DNA from: DAHVFK01 sp963755395
GTDB taxonomy: Bacteria; Pseudomonadota; Gammaproteobacteria; Burkholderiales; SG8-39
Assembly (NCBI GenBank): GCA_963755395.1
Contig: CAVWJJ010000002.1
Span: forward strand, 186,001-250,000
DNA length: 64,000 nucleotides
Direction: 5' to 3'
A model generated the notes under the pieces. That model searched no databases, had not been told where the DNA came from, and saw nothing but the letters and a program-made list of their open reading frames with translations. This document shows positions 24,584 through 32,658 of the stretch, one piece after another. Position numbers and translations under genes: made by a program. How positions within the stretch are numbered: position 1 is the stretch's first letter; every line of letters begins with the position of its first letter.

Positions 24584-25858
24584 CTACTCCAGCAGCGCGA
24601 CAGTGCTGGGGGCCAGCAAATCGAGTTGTGCGACGAGCGGCTGGGCGTAGTGCCGGAACGCGGGAAGCTCCCATGCAGGAATCGGGACGGCCGCCGGCAA
24701 GGCGACCGCGAGCGGGTTGCGCGCAACTCCCGCGATGCGAAATTCGTAATGCAGATGGGGGCCCGTCGCCCAGCCGGTCTGCCCGACGAACCCGATGATA
24801 TCCCCCTGTTCCACTCGCGCGCCGCCGTGAATGCCGTGCGCAAAGCCCCGCAAGTGGCCGTACACGGTGCTGTAGGGCCCGCCATTGCGCAGGATGATGA
24901 CGTTACCGTAGCCGCCTTTGCGTCCCGCAAAATCGACTACGCCGTCGGCCGTGGCGCGCACACGCGTGCCGAGCGGAGCGGCATAGTCGACGCCCGTGTG
25001 GTTACGCCACGAGTGCAGGTAGGGGTCCTTGCGCATGCCAAAGCCCGAGCTAATGCGCGAGAATTCCAACGGTGCGCGCAGGAAGGCCTTGCGCAAGCTC
25101 TGGCCATCGGGCGCGTAGTAACCACCCTTGCCATTGGCGTCGACGTAATAGAGCGCACGGAAGGTCTTGCCCTTGTTGACGAACTCGGCGGCGATAACGC
25201 GCCCCGAACGTACCGGTCGGCCCCCGAGGTATTGCATTTCATAAACCACGGAAAATCGATCGCCTTTGCGCAGATCCCGGTAGAAATCGATTTCGCCACC
25301 GAATACGTCGGCCAGCTGAATCGCGACACTGTCCGGGATGCCGGCAGCATCGGCGGCGCCGAACAGTGAAGAGCGGACCTCGGCGGACTTGATGAGTGTG
25401 CTCGTCTCGAATTTCGCCGGCTTGTCACCGACCCGGAAACGGTCTTCGTCGGGAACGATGCTCCTGACGGTGTCGTGCCCGTTCAGGTAGCTGAGGCGGA
25501 CCAGTTCTCCTGCCGAGGCGACCTTGGCCGTGACGACGGTGCCCGGACGCAGCAGGTGCAGTGTTCCGAGCTTTACCAAACGACCCGCCTGCGAATCCTC
25601 GACCCCGAGCTTGTCGAGCAAGTCTCCCAGGGTCTCGCCACGCTCGAAGCGCGCCTCACGCACGTACGCGCCGGGCGGCGCAACCAGGGCTTCGCGCGGG
25701 ATGGCGACCGATTCCAGTACCGTCCTTCCGGGCAACGGTGCGGGCTCGGTGGCCGGCGCAATAGTGGCAAACGCGGCCACCATGCCAGACAGGGCGAGCG
25801 CGAGCAGCACGGCGATGCGCGCGTTGCCTGAACGGGGGAACAATGGTGCAGTTTTCAC
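24584..25858 (-). CDS. M23 family metallopeptidase (LytM domain)
   Basis: Periplasmic endopeptidase-like protein, 424 residues, with an N-terminal signal or anchor (ARIAVLLALALSGMVAAFAT). A LysM/Csd3-like region (GETLGDLLDKLG) is followed by the LytM catalytic domain: zinc ligands in NHTGVDYAAPLGTRV and TGPHLHYEFRI, with SSGFGMRKDPYLHSWR before them. It resembles the MepM/YebA-type D,D-endopeptidases. The operon with anmK ties wall cleavage to wall recycling. It is divergent from tyrS. Confidence 0.92.
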   Translation of the reverse strand: MKTAPLFPRSGNARIAVLLALALSGMVAAFATIAPATEPAPLPGRTVLESVAIPREALVAPPGAYVREARFERGETLGDLLDKLGVEDSQAGRLVKLGTLHLLRPGTVVTAKVASAGELVRLSYLNGHDTVRSIVPDEDRFRVGDKPAKFETSTLIKSAEVRSSLFGAADAAGIPDSVAIQLADVFGGEIDFYRDLRKGDRFSVVYEMQYLGGRPVRSGRVIAAEFVNKGKTFRALYYVDANGKGGYYAPDGQSLRKAFLRAPLEFSRISSGFGMRKDPYLHSWRNHTGVDYAAPLGTRVRATADGVVDFAGRKGGYGNVIILRNGGPYSTVYGHLRGFAHGIHGGARVEQGDIIGFVGQTGWATGPHLHYEFRIAGVARNPLAVALPAAVPIPAWELPAFRHYAQPLVAQLDLLAPSTVALLE

Positions 25859-25886
25859 GATCCTGATCGGAGTCCGTTTTTCCGGC

Positions 25887-25892
25887 TAAAAT
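25887..25892 (+). promoter_or_regulatory. Possible -10 element for tyrS
   Basis: TAAAAT in the 136-base gap between the divergent M23 and tyrS genes; the -35 region (TGATCG) is weak. Confidence 0.3.
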
Positions 25893-25994
25893 CCTTGTTC
25901 TTTCAGGCGCCTGCCGGTGTTATTTCAAGGCTGGCGCAGTGTAACAAACTTTGCCAGGCAGGCAAACCAACTAAGTCTCACCCGGCGCGCCAAC

Positions 25995-27194
25995 ATGACC
26001 CAAATTGCGCAGGCAATGGAGCTGATAAAGCGCGGCTGTGACGAACTGCTCGTCGAAGACGAATTGGCCAGGAAGCTCGCTACCGGGCGTAGCCTGCGGG
26101 TCAAGCTTGGACTCGATCCCACGGCCCCCGATCTGCATTTGGGGCACACGGTGGTGATCAACAAGCTGCGTCATTTTCAGCAGCTCGGCCACCAGGTGCA
26201 ATTCCTGATCGGCGACTTTACTGGAATGATCGGCGACCCCACGGGAAAGAACCAAACGCGTCCCCCGCTCACGCGCCAGGAAATTCTGCGCAACGCGACG
26301 ACCTACCGCGACCAGGTGTTCAAGATTCTCGACCCCGACAAGACTGAAATCCTGTTCAACTCCGCCTGGTCCGACAAGCTCGGCGCCGAAGGCATGATCC
26401 GCCTGGCGGCGCACTATACGGTGGCGCGCATGCTCGAGCGCGACGATTTCGGCAAGCGCTTCCGCAGCAACCAACCGATCGCGATCCACGAATTCCTCTA
26501 CCCGCTGATGCAAGGCTACGACTCGGTGGCGATGAAATCGGATGTCGAACTCGGCGGCACCGATCAGAAATTCAACCTCCTGGTGGGACGCGAGCTACAG
26601 AAGGACTTCGGGCAGGAGCCGCAGTGCATCCTGACGATGCCGCTGCTGGAAGGGCTGGACGGCGTCAACAAGATGTCAAAGTCACTCGGTAACTACATCG
26701 GCATAGCGGAGCCGGCTGGAGAGATCTTCGGCAAGCTGATGTCGATCTCGGACCAGCTTATGTGGCGCTATATCGAGCTCCTCTCGTTCGAACCGATGCA
26801 GACAGTCCGCAAGTGGAAAGAAGAGGTGGCAGGTGGGCGCAACCCGCGCGACGTCAAAGTGCTGTTCGCGCGGGAGATCGTGACGCGTTTCCACGATATT
26901 CGGGCGGCAGACGAAGCGCACGCAGAGTTCGAGCAGCGCTTTCGACACGGCGTTCTGCCGCAGGACATGCCGCAGGTGACGCTGAAGGTAGGCGACGACG
27001 GCCTGGCCGCGCCCCAGCTGCTGAAGCAGGCCGGACTCGTGCCGAGCGTTTCCGAAGCGCTGCGGATGATCGAACAGGGAGGGGTCAGGCTCGACGGCGA
27101 GCGCCTGACAGACAAGGGACTTCGGATCGCGCGCGGAGAAGTCGTCGTGGCGCAGGTCGGAAAGCGCAAGTTCGTGCGCATCACGCTCGCTTGA
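25995..27194 (+). CDS. tyrS: Tyrosine--tRNA ligase
   Basis: Class I aminoacyl-tRNA synthetase, 399 residues from ATG 25995. HIGH motif variant HLGH in DLHLGHTVVINKL, KMSKS motif in GVNKMSKSLGNYIG, and C-terminal S4-like RNA-binding domain (PSVSEALRMIEQGGVRLDGE). It is the TyrZ-like long form common in betaproteobacteria. An in-frame upstream start at 25917 is not needed. Confidence 0.96.
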   Translation: MTQIAQAMELIKRGCDELLVEDELARKLATGRSLRVKLGLDPTAPDLHLGHTVVINKLRHFQQLGHQVQFLIGDFTGMIGDPTGKNQTRPPLTRQEILRNATTYRDQVFKILDPDKTEILFNSAWSDKLGAEGMIRLAAHYTVARMLERDDFGKRFRSNQPIAIHEFLYPLMQGYDSVAMKSDVELGGTDQKFNLLVGRELQKDFGQEPQCILTMPLLEGLDGVNKMSKSLGNYIGIAEPAGEIFGKLMSISDQLMWRYIELLSFEPMQTVRKWKEEVAGGRNPRDVKVLFAREIVTRFHDIRAADEAHAEFEQRFRHGVLPQDMPQVTLKVGDDGLAAPQLLKQAGLVPSVSEALRMIEQGGVRLDGERLTDKGLRIARGEVVVAQVGKRKFVRITLA

Positions 27195-27202
27195 GGCAAG
27201 CC

Positions 27203-27988
27203 ATGATGGAGAGCACAGTCTACGAGGTCTACGCGATCAAGTATGCGCATCACGAGCGCAATGCAAGCGAGAACTTTATCGGAGGCGATCCGCACGACGG
27301 GCCCATGCCGCTCGACTATTTCGTCTGGCTGGTGCGGGGCGGCGGGCGAGAGCTGGTGGTCGACACCGGGTTTTCCGCCGCGACCGGCGCGCGTCGCGGG
27401 CGCGAACACCTGCGCTGCCCGACCGAGGGATTGCGCATGCTTGGAGTGGAAGCGAGCGCGGTGAGCGACGTCGTGATCACGCACCTGCACTACGACCATG
27501 TCGGCAATTTCGATCTCTTTCCCGCCGCGGCTTTTCACCTGCAGGACGACGAGCTGAGCTACGCCACCGGCCGTCACATGTGCCATCCGGTATTCAGCGG
27601 CGCATTCGACGTGGAGGACGTGGTTGGCATGGTGCGCAATGTCTACCGTGGCCGCGTGCGCTTTCACGCTGGCGATGCGCAGCTTCTGCCCGGCGTGTCG
27701 GTGCACCTCATCGGCGGGCACACCAAGGGTCTTCAGGTGGTGCGCCTGGCGACGCGCCGCGGATGGCTGGTGCTCGCGTCGGACGCGAGCCATTTCTATG
27801 CCAACATGGAGCAGCTGCGCCCGTTCCCCATCGTCTACTCGGTTGCCGACATGGTGCAGGGCTATCGCCGCCTGCACGAGCTGGCCGATTCGGCAGCGCA
27901 TATCATCCCCGGCCACGATCCCCAGGTGCTGGACCGGTACCCGGCGCCGAGCAAGGATCTGGAGGGCATCGTCGCCCGGCTTGACTGA
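27203..27988 (+). CDS. Metallo-beta-lactamase-fold hydrolase (AHL-lactonase-like)
   Basis: 261 residues. The zinc motif H94-x-H96-x-D98-H99 is in VITHLHYDHVGNFDLFP, with further ligands in HLIGGHTKGLQVV, VLASDASHFYANM and IIPGHDP. The overall layout (EVYAIKYAHHERN start, FVWLVRGGG, VDTGFS) matches the AttM/AiiA-like N-acyl-homoserine lactonase branch. The real substrate may be another lactone or ester. It starts 8 bases after tyrS and may be co-transcribed with it. Confidence 0.82.
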   Translation: MMESTVYEVYAIKYAHHERNASENFIGGDPHDGPMPLDYFVWLVRGGGRELVVDTGFSAATGARRGREHLRCPTEGLRMLGVEASAVSDVVITHLHYDHVGNFDLFPAAAFHLQDDELSYATGRHMCHPVFSGAFDVEDVVGMVRNVYRGRVRFHAGDAQLLPGVSVHLIGGHTKGLQVVRLATRRGWLVLASDASHFYANMEQLRPFPIVYSVADMVQGYRRLHELADSAAHIIPGHDPQVLDRYPAPSKDLEGIVARLD

Positions 27989-28123
27989 CGCGGAGGAACA
28001 CCGTAGAGATACGGCTAGATACGGCGTGAACTTGGGAGGAGGAGCGGCAGGCAACGACCTCGAAAAGGGCGGACATGAAGCCTGGTGACGACGCGAAGTC
28101 ACAGTAGGCAACAACAAAACTCG

Positions 28124-28150
28124 ACGCCGGGCACGCAGCCCGGCGTTTTT
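28124..28150 (+). terminator. Rho-independent terminator
   Basis: ACGCCGGGC, ACGCA loop, GCCCGGCGT, then T5. It ends the tyrS/lactonase transcript. The gap before it (27989-28123) holds no gene I can support, only a short direct repeat of GATACGGC. Confidence 0.88.
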
Positions 28151-28184
28151 GTTTGAGTCACCCGGATTGTGCTAAAAGCTCGAC

Positions 28185-29330
28185 ATGGGCTTCGACTTCG
28201 ACCAACCGATCGATCGCTCCGACACCTGGAGCGCACGCTGGGAACGCTACGCGGGGCGGGACGTGATTCCACTCTGGGTGGCCGACACGGACTTTCGCGC
28301 CCCGCCGGCGGTACTGAAGGCCTTCTCCGGGCGGGTGGCGCACGGCGTGTTCGGCTATACCGAGGTGCCGCAGGCGTTGCGCGCAGCAATCGTGGAGCGC
28401 ATGCGGGACCTCTACCACTGGCACATCGAGCCCGGCTGGATCGTGTTTCTGCCCGGCGTCGTTCCCGGACTGCACCTCGCGGCGCGCCACTTGGTCCCGG
28501 CCGACGGCCACGTGCTGGTGCCCACGCCGATCTACCACCATTTCAAGCGCGCGGTTCAGCTGGCCCCGCGCGAGCACAGCGACGTTCCGCTCGTACTGTC
28601 CTCAGGGCGCTGGGTGCTGGACGAGGACCGCCTTGCGCAGGCCGTGCGGCGGGATACGAGGCTGCTGTTCCTGTGCAATCCGCAGAATCCGGGCGGCACC
28701 ATCTTCACTCGCGCCGAGCTGGAGCGGCTCGCATCGCTCGCGGAGCGTCACGATTTGCGAATCTGCTCCGATGAAATCCACGCTGACATCCTGCTCGAAC
28801 CGAGGAGACTGCACGTGCCTATCGCGAGCCTGTCGCCCGAGGTCTCGCGCCGTACCGTAACGCTGATGTCGCCGAACAAATCGTTCAACTTTCCCGGGGC
28901 CGGATGCGCATTCGCAATCATCGAGGATGCTGCCATGCGGCGCGAATTTTCTTCGGACCATCATGCGACGGTGCACGACGCGTCGGTGTTCGGTTATCTC
29001 GGCGCGCTTGCCGCGTACCGCGAGGGCGACCTATGGCTGCGCGCGCAGCTCGAGTACCTGTGTGCCAACCGCGACCTGGTCGAGCAGGCGGTGTCGCACA
29101 TGCACGGTCTGGCGATGGCGCACGTGGAGGCGACCTACCTGGCCTGGATCGATGCCAGCATGCTGGGGGTGGCCGATCCTCACGCGCTCTTTCTCGAGCA
29201 CGGCGTTGCGATGTCGCCGGGCGCGCAATTCGGCGCGCAGAAATTCGTGCGCCTCAATTTCGGCACGCAGCGCGCCCGCCTCGCCGAGGCCCTGCGGCGC
29301 ATGGCCGGAGCGGTCGGGGCGCGCGGCTAG
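28185..29330 (+). CDS. PatB/MalY-family aminotransferase or C-S lyase
   Basis: PLP-dependent fold-type I enzyme, 381 residues. Starts MGFDFDQPIDRSDTWSARWE, with IPLWVADTDFRAPPAVLKAF (typical of MalY/PatB). PLP-site motifs are LFLCNPQNPGGTIFT, LRICSDEIHADI and the Schiff-base Lys in LMSPNKSFNFPGAG. Members act as cystathionine beta-lyases; MetY lies at 42 kb. Its stop overlaps the convergent chaC stop by four bases. Confidence 0.88.
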   Translation: MGFDFDQPIDRSDTWSARWERYAGRDVIPLWVADTDFRAPPAVLKAFSGRVAHGVFGYTEVPQALRAAIVERMRDLYHWHIEPGWIVFLPGVVPGLHLAARHLVPADGHVLVPTPIYHHFKRAVQLAPREHSDVPLVLSSGRWVLDEDRLAQAVRRDTRLLFLCNPQNPGGTIFTRAELERLASLAERHDLRICSDEIHADILLEPRRLHVPIASLSPEVSRRTVTLMSPNKSFNFPGAGCAFAIIEDAAMRREFSSDHHATVHDASVFGYLGALAAYREGDLWLRAQLEYLCANRDLVEQAVSHMHGLAMAHVEATYLAWIDASMLGVADPHALFLEHGVAMSPGAQFGAQKFVRLNFGTQRARLAEALRRMAGAVGARG

Positions 29331-29896
29331 GATGCGCTGCGACGCAGCGCGCGCGCGACCGTCAGAACCCGCTCCAGGTGGAGGTCGCGCACGCCGATGG
29401 CGTGCATGTGGGCGATAGTACGATGCAGGTATTCGAGATTGTGCCCGCGCTGTCCCGATCCTTGGGCGACCAGGCGTGCGGTATGCGCGAGGTCTAGATC
29501 GCGGGCGAACTGTCGGTGGCGCGGATCGGCGACGAACGCTACCGCTCGCACCGCGCGCCGTGTGTCAAGACGCACCTGAACCAGCCGCGGCTGGTAGACG
29601 CGGTTTCGCATTTCGCGCTGCCATAGCCTTGCCAGTACCGCGGGCGCGCTCGCGGCCGCTACGCGGAACGCCATTCCCCAGCACGACCCGCCGCGGCGCA
29701 GTCCCATTACAAGTCCCGGCCGTTCGGGCGTGCCGCGATGACGGTGCGAGTAGATGCAAAGCGAGCGGTGGTAACCGAACACGAAGCCGGGCGCTTTCGC
29801 GCGGTAACGAAAGCCCGGCGACCACATCAACGAGCCGTAGCCGAAGACCCACAAGTCGCCCGGCGGAAGCAGCGGCAGCAGTTGCGTAACGGTCAT
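29327..29896 (-). CDS. ChaC-like gamma-glutamylcyclotransferase
   Basis: 189 residues. The family's entry loop WVFGYGSLMWSPGFRY is complete, followed by FGYHRSLCIYSHRHRGTPER and PGLVMGLRRGGSCWGMAF. ChaC enzymes degrade glutathione to 5-oxoproline and Cys-Gly. GST (38.8 kb) and GGT (39.5 kb) genes in the same window also handle glutathione. Confidence 0.88.
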   Translation of the reverse strand: MTVTQLLPLLPPGDLWVFGYGSLMWSPGFRYRAKAPGFVFGYHRSLCIYSHRHRGTPERPGLVMGLRRGGSCWGMAFRVAAASAPAVLARLWQREMRNRVYQPRLVQVRLDTRRAVRAVAFVADPRHRQFARDLDLAHTARLVAQGSGQRGHNLEYLHRTIAHMHAIGVRDLHLERVLTVARALRRSAS

Positions 29897-29964
29897 TTCT
29901 ACGCGTATTGGCCCTTCATTTTGTTATCGTAGCCGACATCTCATTGCTGCCCACACCCTGTACG

Positions 29965-30495
29965 ATGCGAAAGACATGGCTGGCAGTGCCGCTCCTTCTC
30001 TGGGCGCTCGGCGCTTGGGGGCAGGAGTTGCGGCCCTCGCCGAGCGCCGCGGCGCCGGCGCTCGAGCTGCCGGACGTGCACGGTCTTCTCCATCGGCTCG
30101 CCGACTACCAGGGCAAGGTGGTATTGGTCAATTTCTGGGCCAGCTGGTGTGAGCCGTGCCGCGAGGAGATGCCCTCGATCGAGAGACTTCGCCGCTCGCT
30201 GCGCGGGGAGCCTTTCGTGGTGCTGGCGGTCAACGTCGGCGAAGGGGCGCAGGCGGCGCGCCGATTCGCCGACGCCGTACAACTAGGTTCGGCGCTGCTC
30301 CTGGATCGAGACGGCAGCACGGCCAGTGCTTGGGGGGCGCGTGCTCTCCCGAGCACCTTCATCGCCGGCCCGGATGGCATGATCCGCTACCGCTTCGTCG
30401 GCGCCCTCGACTGGTCGTCCCCGGCCGTGCGCGGTGCGATCACCGGGTTGATGCCAAGGCCGCCGTCGCTGCAATCTGCATCGGCCCTGCAGTAG
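29965..30495 (+). CDS. TlpA-like periplasmic thioredoxin-fold protein
   Basis: 176 residues from ATG 29965. Signal peptide KTWLAVPLLLWALGAWG, then a redoxin domain with C62-E-P-C65 in LVNFWASWCEPCREEMPSIE and cis-Pro in ARALPSTFIAGPDG. It probably reduces disulfides in the periplasm, for example in cytochrome c maturation. A longer upstream start at 29908 would add 19 residues before the signal. Confidence 0.87.
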   Translation: MRKTWLAVPLLLWALGAWGQELRPSPSAAAPALELPDVHGLLHRLADYQGKVVLVNFWASWCEPCREEMPSIERLRRSLRGEPFVVLAVNVGEGAQAARRFADAVQLGSALLLDRDGSTASAWGARALPSTFIAGPDGMIRYRFVGALDWSSPAVRGAITGLMPRPPSLQSASALQ

Positions 30496-30501
30496 GAGAA
30501 T

Positions 30502-30515
30502 TTGACCCGGATCAA
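30502..30515 (+). promoter_or_regulatory. FNR/Anr-type binding site
   Basis: TTGACCCGGATCAA, a near-perfect match to TTGAT-N4-ATCAA, in the gap upstream of the heme-binding-like gene. It suggests oxygen- or NO-responsive control. The distance to the next start codons (30549 and 30666) does not identify a transcription start, and I see no good -10 nearby. Confidence 0.55.
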
Positions 30516-30548
30516 GGCACCTGCTCCGGCCCCCCGCAGACTGGGCAC

Positions 30549-30632
30549 ATGGGTACGGAATTCGCTCCGGACGAGGCGGCCATGTGGGGAGCGCTGCGCC
30601 GCGTCACCGACCCCGAGGTCGGGAAAAAGGGG
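30549..30632 (+). pseudogene. Possible N-terminal remnant of a DUF59/MIP18-family gene
   Basis: The ORF beginning MGTEFAPDEAAMWGALRRVT and continuing DPEVG closely matches how DUF59 (MIP18/PaaD-like Fe-S assembly) proteins start. It then turns into unrelated KKGAAPFREPKEV and reads in frame into the next gene. The rest of the DUF59 domain (the TxxxCP core) is absent, so this looks like the scar of a deletion. Confidence 0.4.
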
Positions 30633-30665
30633 GCCGCACCATTTCGAGAACCTAAGGAGGTAACC

Positions 30666-31166
30666 ATGAAATGCTCTATCGTCGCTGCGGCGCTATTGGC
30701 CGCGTCCGTCGCTGCGCATCCGGTCCAGGCGCAGCAGGGCACCTATGAGGTGAAATTCATGACGCCCGAAACGGCGCTGGTTGCGGCGCAGGCAGCGCTC
30801 AAGCAGTGTCGGGCGCTGGGCTATCAGGTGACGGTGGCGCTGGTGGATCGCAGCGGCACACCGCAGGTCGTGCTGCGTGACCGCTTCGCCGGACCGCACA
30901 CCGTGCGCACCGCCATCGGCAAGGCGTGGACTGCGGCCAGCTTCAGGACCGACACCAGCGAGCTCGTCGATCTCACCCAGCCGGGCAAGCCGCAAAGCGG
31001 TGTGCGCGCTTTGAAACGCGTGGTGGTGCTCGGCGGCGGCAAGATGCTTCAGAGTGGTGGCACGCTGGTCGGCGCAATCGGGGTCTCGGGTGCGCCGGGC
31101 GGCGTCGAGGACGACCGTTGCGCCGCCGCGGGAATCGACGCCGTACGCGAAGCGCTCGAGCTCTGA
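30666..31166 (+). CDS. GlcG/HbpS-family heme-binding-like protein, periplasmic
   Basis: 166 residues with a signal peptide (KCSIVAAALLAASVAA, cleavage near VQAQ) and an ideal AAGGAGG ribosome-binding site. The domain has TALVAAQAALKQCRALGYQV, VALVDRSGTPQVVLRDR and the GG-rich GGTLVGAIGVSGAPGG, as in GlcG/HbpS (DUF336) proteins. Its function here is unknown; relatives bind heme or accompany glycolate oxidase genes. It converges, 7 bases away, on an FAD-linked oxidase of the GlcD type. Confidence 0.82.
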   Translation: MKCSIVAAALLAASVAAHPVQAQQGTYEVKFMTPETALVAAQAALKQCRALGYQVTVALVDRSGTPQVVLRDRFAGPHTVRTAIGKAWTAASFRTDTSELVDLTQPGKPQSGVRALKRVVVLGGGKMLQSGGTLVGAIGVSGAPGGVEDDRCAAAGIDAVREALEL

Positions 31167-31173
31167 GCGGCGG

Positions 31174-32577
31174 TCAAAGCAGCTTGCCGGGATTCATCAG
31201 CCCCAGCGGGTCGAGCGCGTCCTTGATCGTGCGCATGAGCGCGAGTTCGAGTGGATCCTTGTGGCGGCGGATCTCCTCGCGCTTGAGCTGGCCGAGCCCG
31301 TGCTCGGCCGAGATCGACCCGCCGAGCGCGTCGACCACGCCGTAGACCACGCGGTTGACCGCGGCCTGGCGAGCTATCAGACCCTCGGTGGCCGCGGCGT
31401 CGCCCATGCCAACGTTGAAGTGGACGTTGCCGTCACCGATGTGCCCGAAAGCGTAGATCCGCGCGCCCGGAAATTCGGCTTCCAGCGCTACCGAAGCGCG
31501 TTCGATAAGCTCCGGCACGCGCGACACCGGCACCGATACGTCGTGCTTGACGTTGCGAAACTGCGCTTCCGGAATCGTGTCGCGGATCTTCCACAGGGCG
31601 CGCGCCTGCGCCTCGCTGTGCGCGAGTGCGACGTCTTCCAGCGCGCCGTGCTCGGCGCATTCGAGCAGTGCCTGCTCGGCGAGCGCCTGCAGCGCAGCTT
31701 GCTCGCTGCTGTCGGCCAGTTCCGCGAGCACGTACCACGGGTACCGCGCAGCGAGTGGATCGGGGGCACTCGGGGCGTGCGCGAGAACGGCGTCGAGGCA
31801 CGCGCGCGATACGAGCTCGAACGCGCTCAATCGATCACCGAGGCGTCCGCGCAGGCGCGCCAGCAGCTCGACCGCGTGCGCGGGGCTCGCGACCGCGATC
31901 CAGGCGGTCGTGCCGGCCGAGGGCTTCGGGTAGAGCTTCAGCACCGCCGCGGTAATCACACCCAGCGTGCCCTCGGCGCCGATGAAGAGCTGTTTCAGGT
32001 CGTAGCCGGTGTTGTCCTTGCGCAAGCCGCGCAGCCCGTTCCAGGCGCGGCCATCGGGCAGCACGACCTCGAGCCCCAGCACCTGCTCGCGCGCGTTCCC
32101 GTAGCGCAGTACGTTCACGCCCCCGGCATTGGTCGACAGGTTGCCGCCGATCATGCAGCTGCCTTCCGCGCCGAGCGAGAGCGGAAAGAGCCGCCCCACG
32201 TCATCCGCAGCGCGCTGGACGTCGGCCAGCACGCATCCTGCCTCCGCGGTCAGGGTGTCGTTCAGCGCGTCCAGTTCCCGGACGCGGTTCATGCGCGCGA
32301 GCGACAGCACAATCTCGCGCTTGGCGCCGGTCGGAACCGAGCCACCGCAGAGTCCGGTGTTGCCGCCCTGAGGCACGAGCGCAACGCCTTCGCGCGCGCA
32401 CAGTCGAACCACTTCTGAGACCTCGGCCGTGCACGAGGGGCGTACGACACACTCGGCGGCGGCACGGTACTGCCGCCGCCAGTCGGTGAAAAATGGCGCG
32501 GTATCCTGCGGCTGCGCGAGTACCTGTTCGCCGCCGACGATGGCGGCGAGCCGGGAGAGAAAGCTGTCCTGTGGCAT
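31174..32577 (-). CDS. FAD-linked oxidase (GlcD/D-2-hydroxyacid dehydrogenase type)
   Basis: 467 residues from ATG 32577. The FAD_binding_4 domain includes ALVPQGGNTGLCGGSVPTG, LSLGAEGSCMIGGNLSTNAG and QLFIGAEGTLGVITAAVLKL. The FAD-oxidase C-terminal domain includes AFGHIGDGNVHFNVG and SISAEHGLGQLKREEI. The family covers D-lactate, D-2-hydroxyglutarate and glycolate dehydrogenases; the exact substrate cannot be told. Confidence 0.88.
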   Translation of the reverse strand: MPQDSFLSRLAAIVGGEQVLAQPQDTAPFFTDWRRQYRAAAECVVRPSCTAEVSEVVRLCAREGVALVPQGGNTGLCGGSVPTGAKREIVLSLARMNRVRELDALNDTLTAEAGCVLADVQRAADDVGRLFPLSLGAEGSCMIGGNLSTNAGGVNVLRYGNAREQVLGLEVVLPDGRAWNGLRGLRKDNTGYDLKQLFIGAEGTLGVITAAVLKLYPKPSAGTTAWIAVASPAHAVELLARLRGRLGDRLSAFELVSRACLDAVLAHAPSAPDPLAARYPWYVLAELADSSEQAALQALAEQALLECAEHGALEDVALAHSEAQARALWKIRDTIPEAQFRNVKHDVSVPVSRVPELIERASVALEAEFPGARIYAFGHIGDGNVHFNVGMGDAAATEGLIARQAAVNRVVYGVVDALGGSISAEHGLGQLKREEIRRHKDPLELALMRTIKDALDPLGLMNPGKLL

Positions 32578-32658
32578 TGGTGAGATGTTCCTTGACGCAG
32601 ATTTTGTCACACCTTACTTTGGAGCCGGAGTTTGGACGACTTGAACCTGAGGCAAACG

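Noticed and set aside
28010..28120. Short direct repeat GATACGGC and a ten-codon ORF before the terminator
   Set aside because: Two eight-base copies and ten codons are easily chance; no family resemblance.
30156..31166. Long heme-binding ORF beginning inside the thioredoxin-like gene
   Set aside because: The upstream part is an out-of-frame shadow of the thioredoxin-like gene. The real start is ATG 30666 behind AAGGAGG with a signal peptide.
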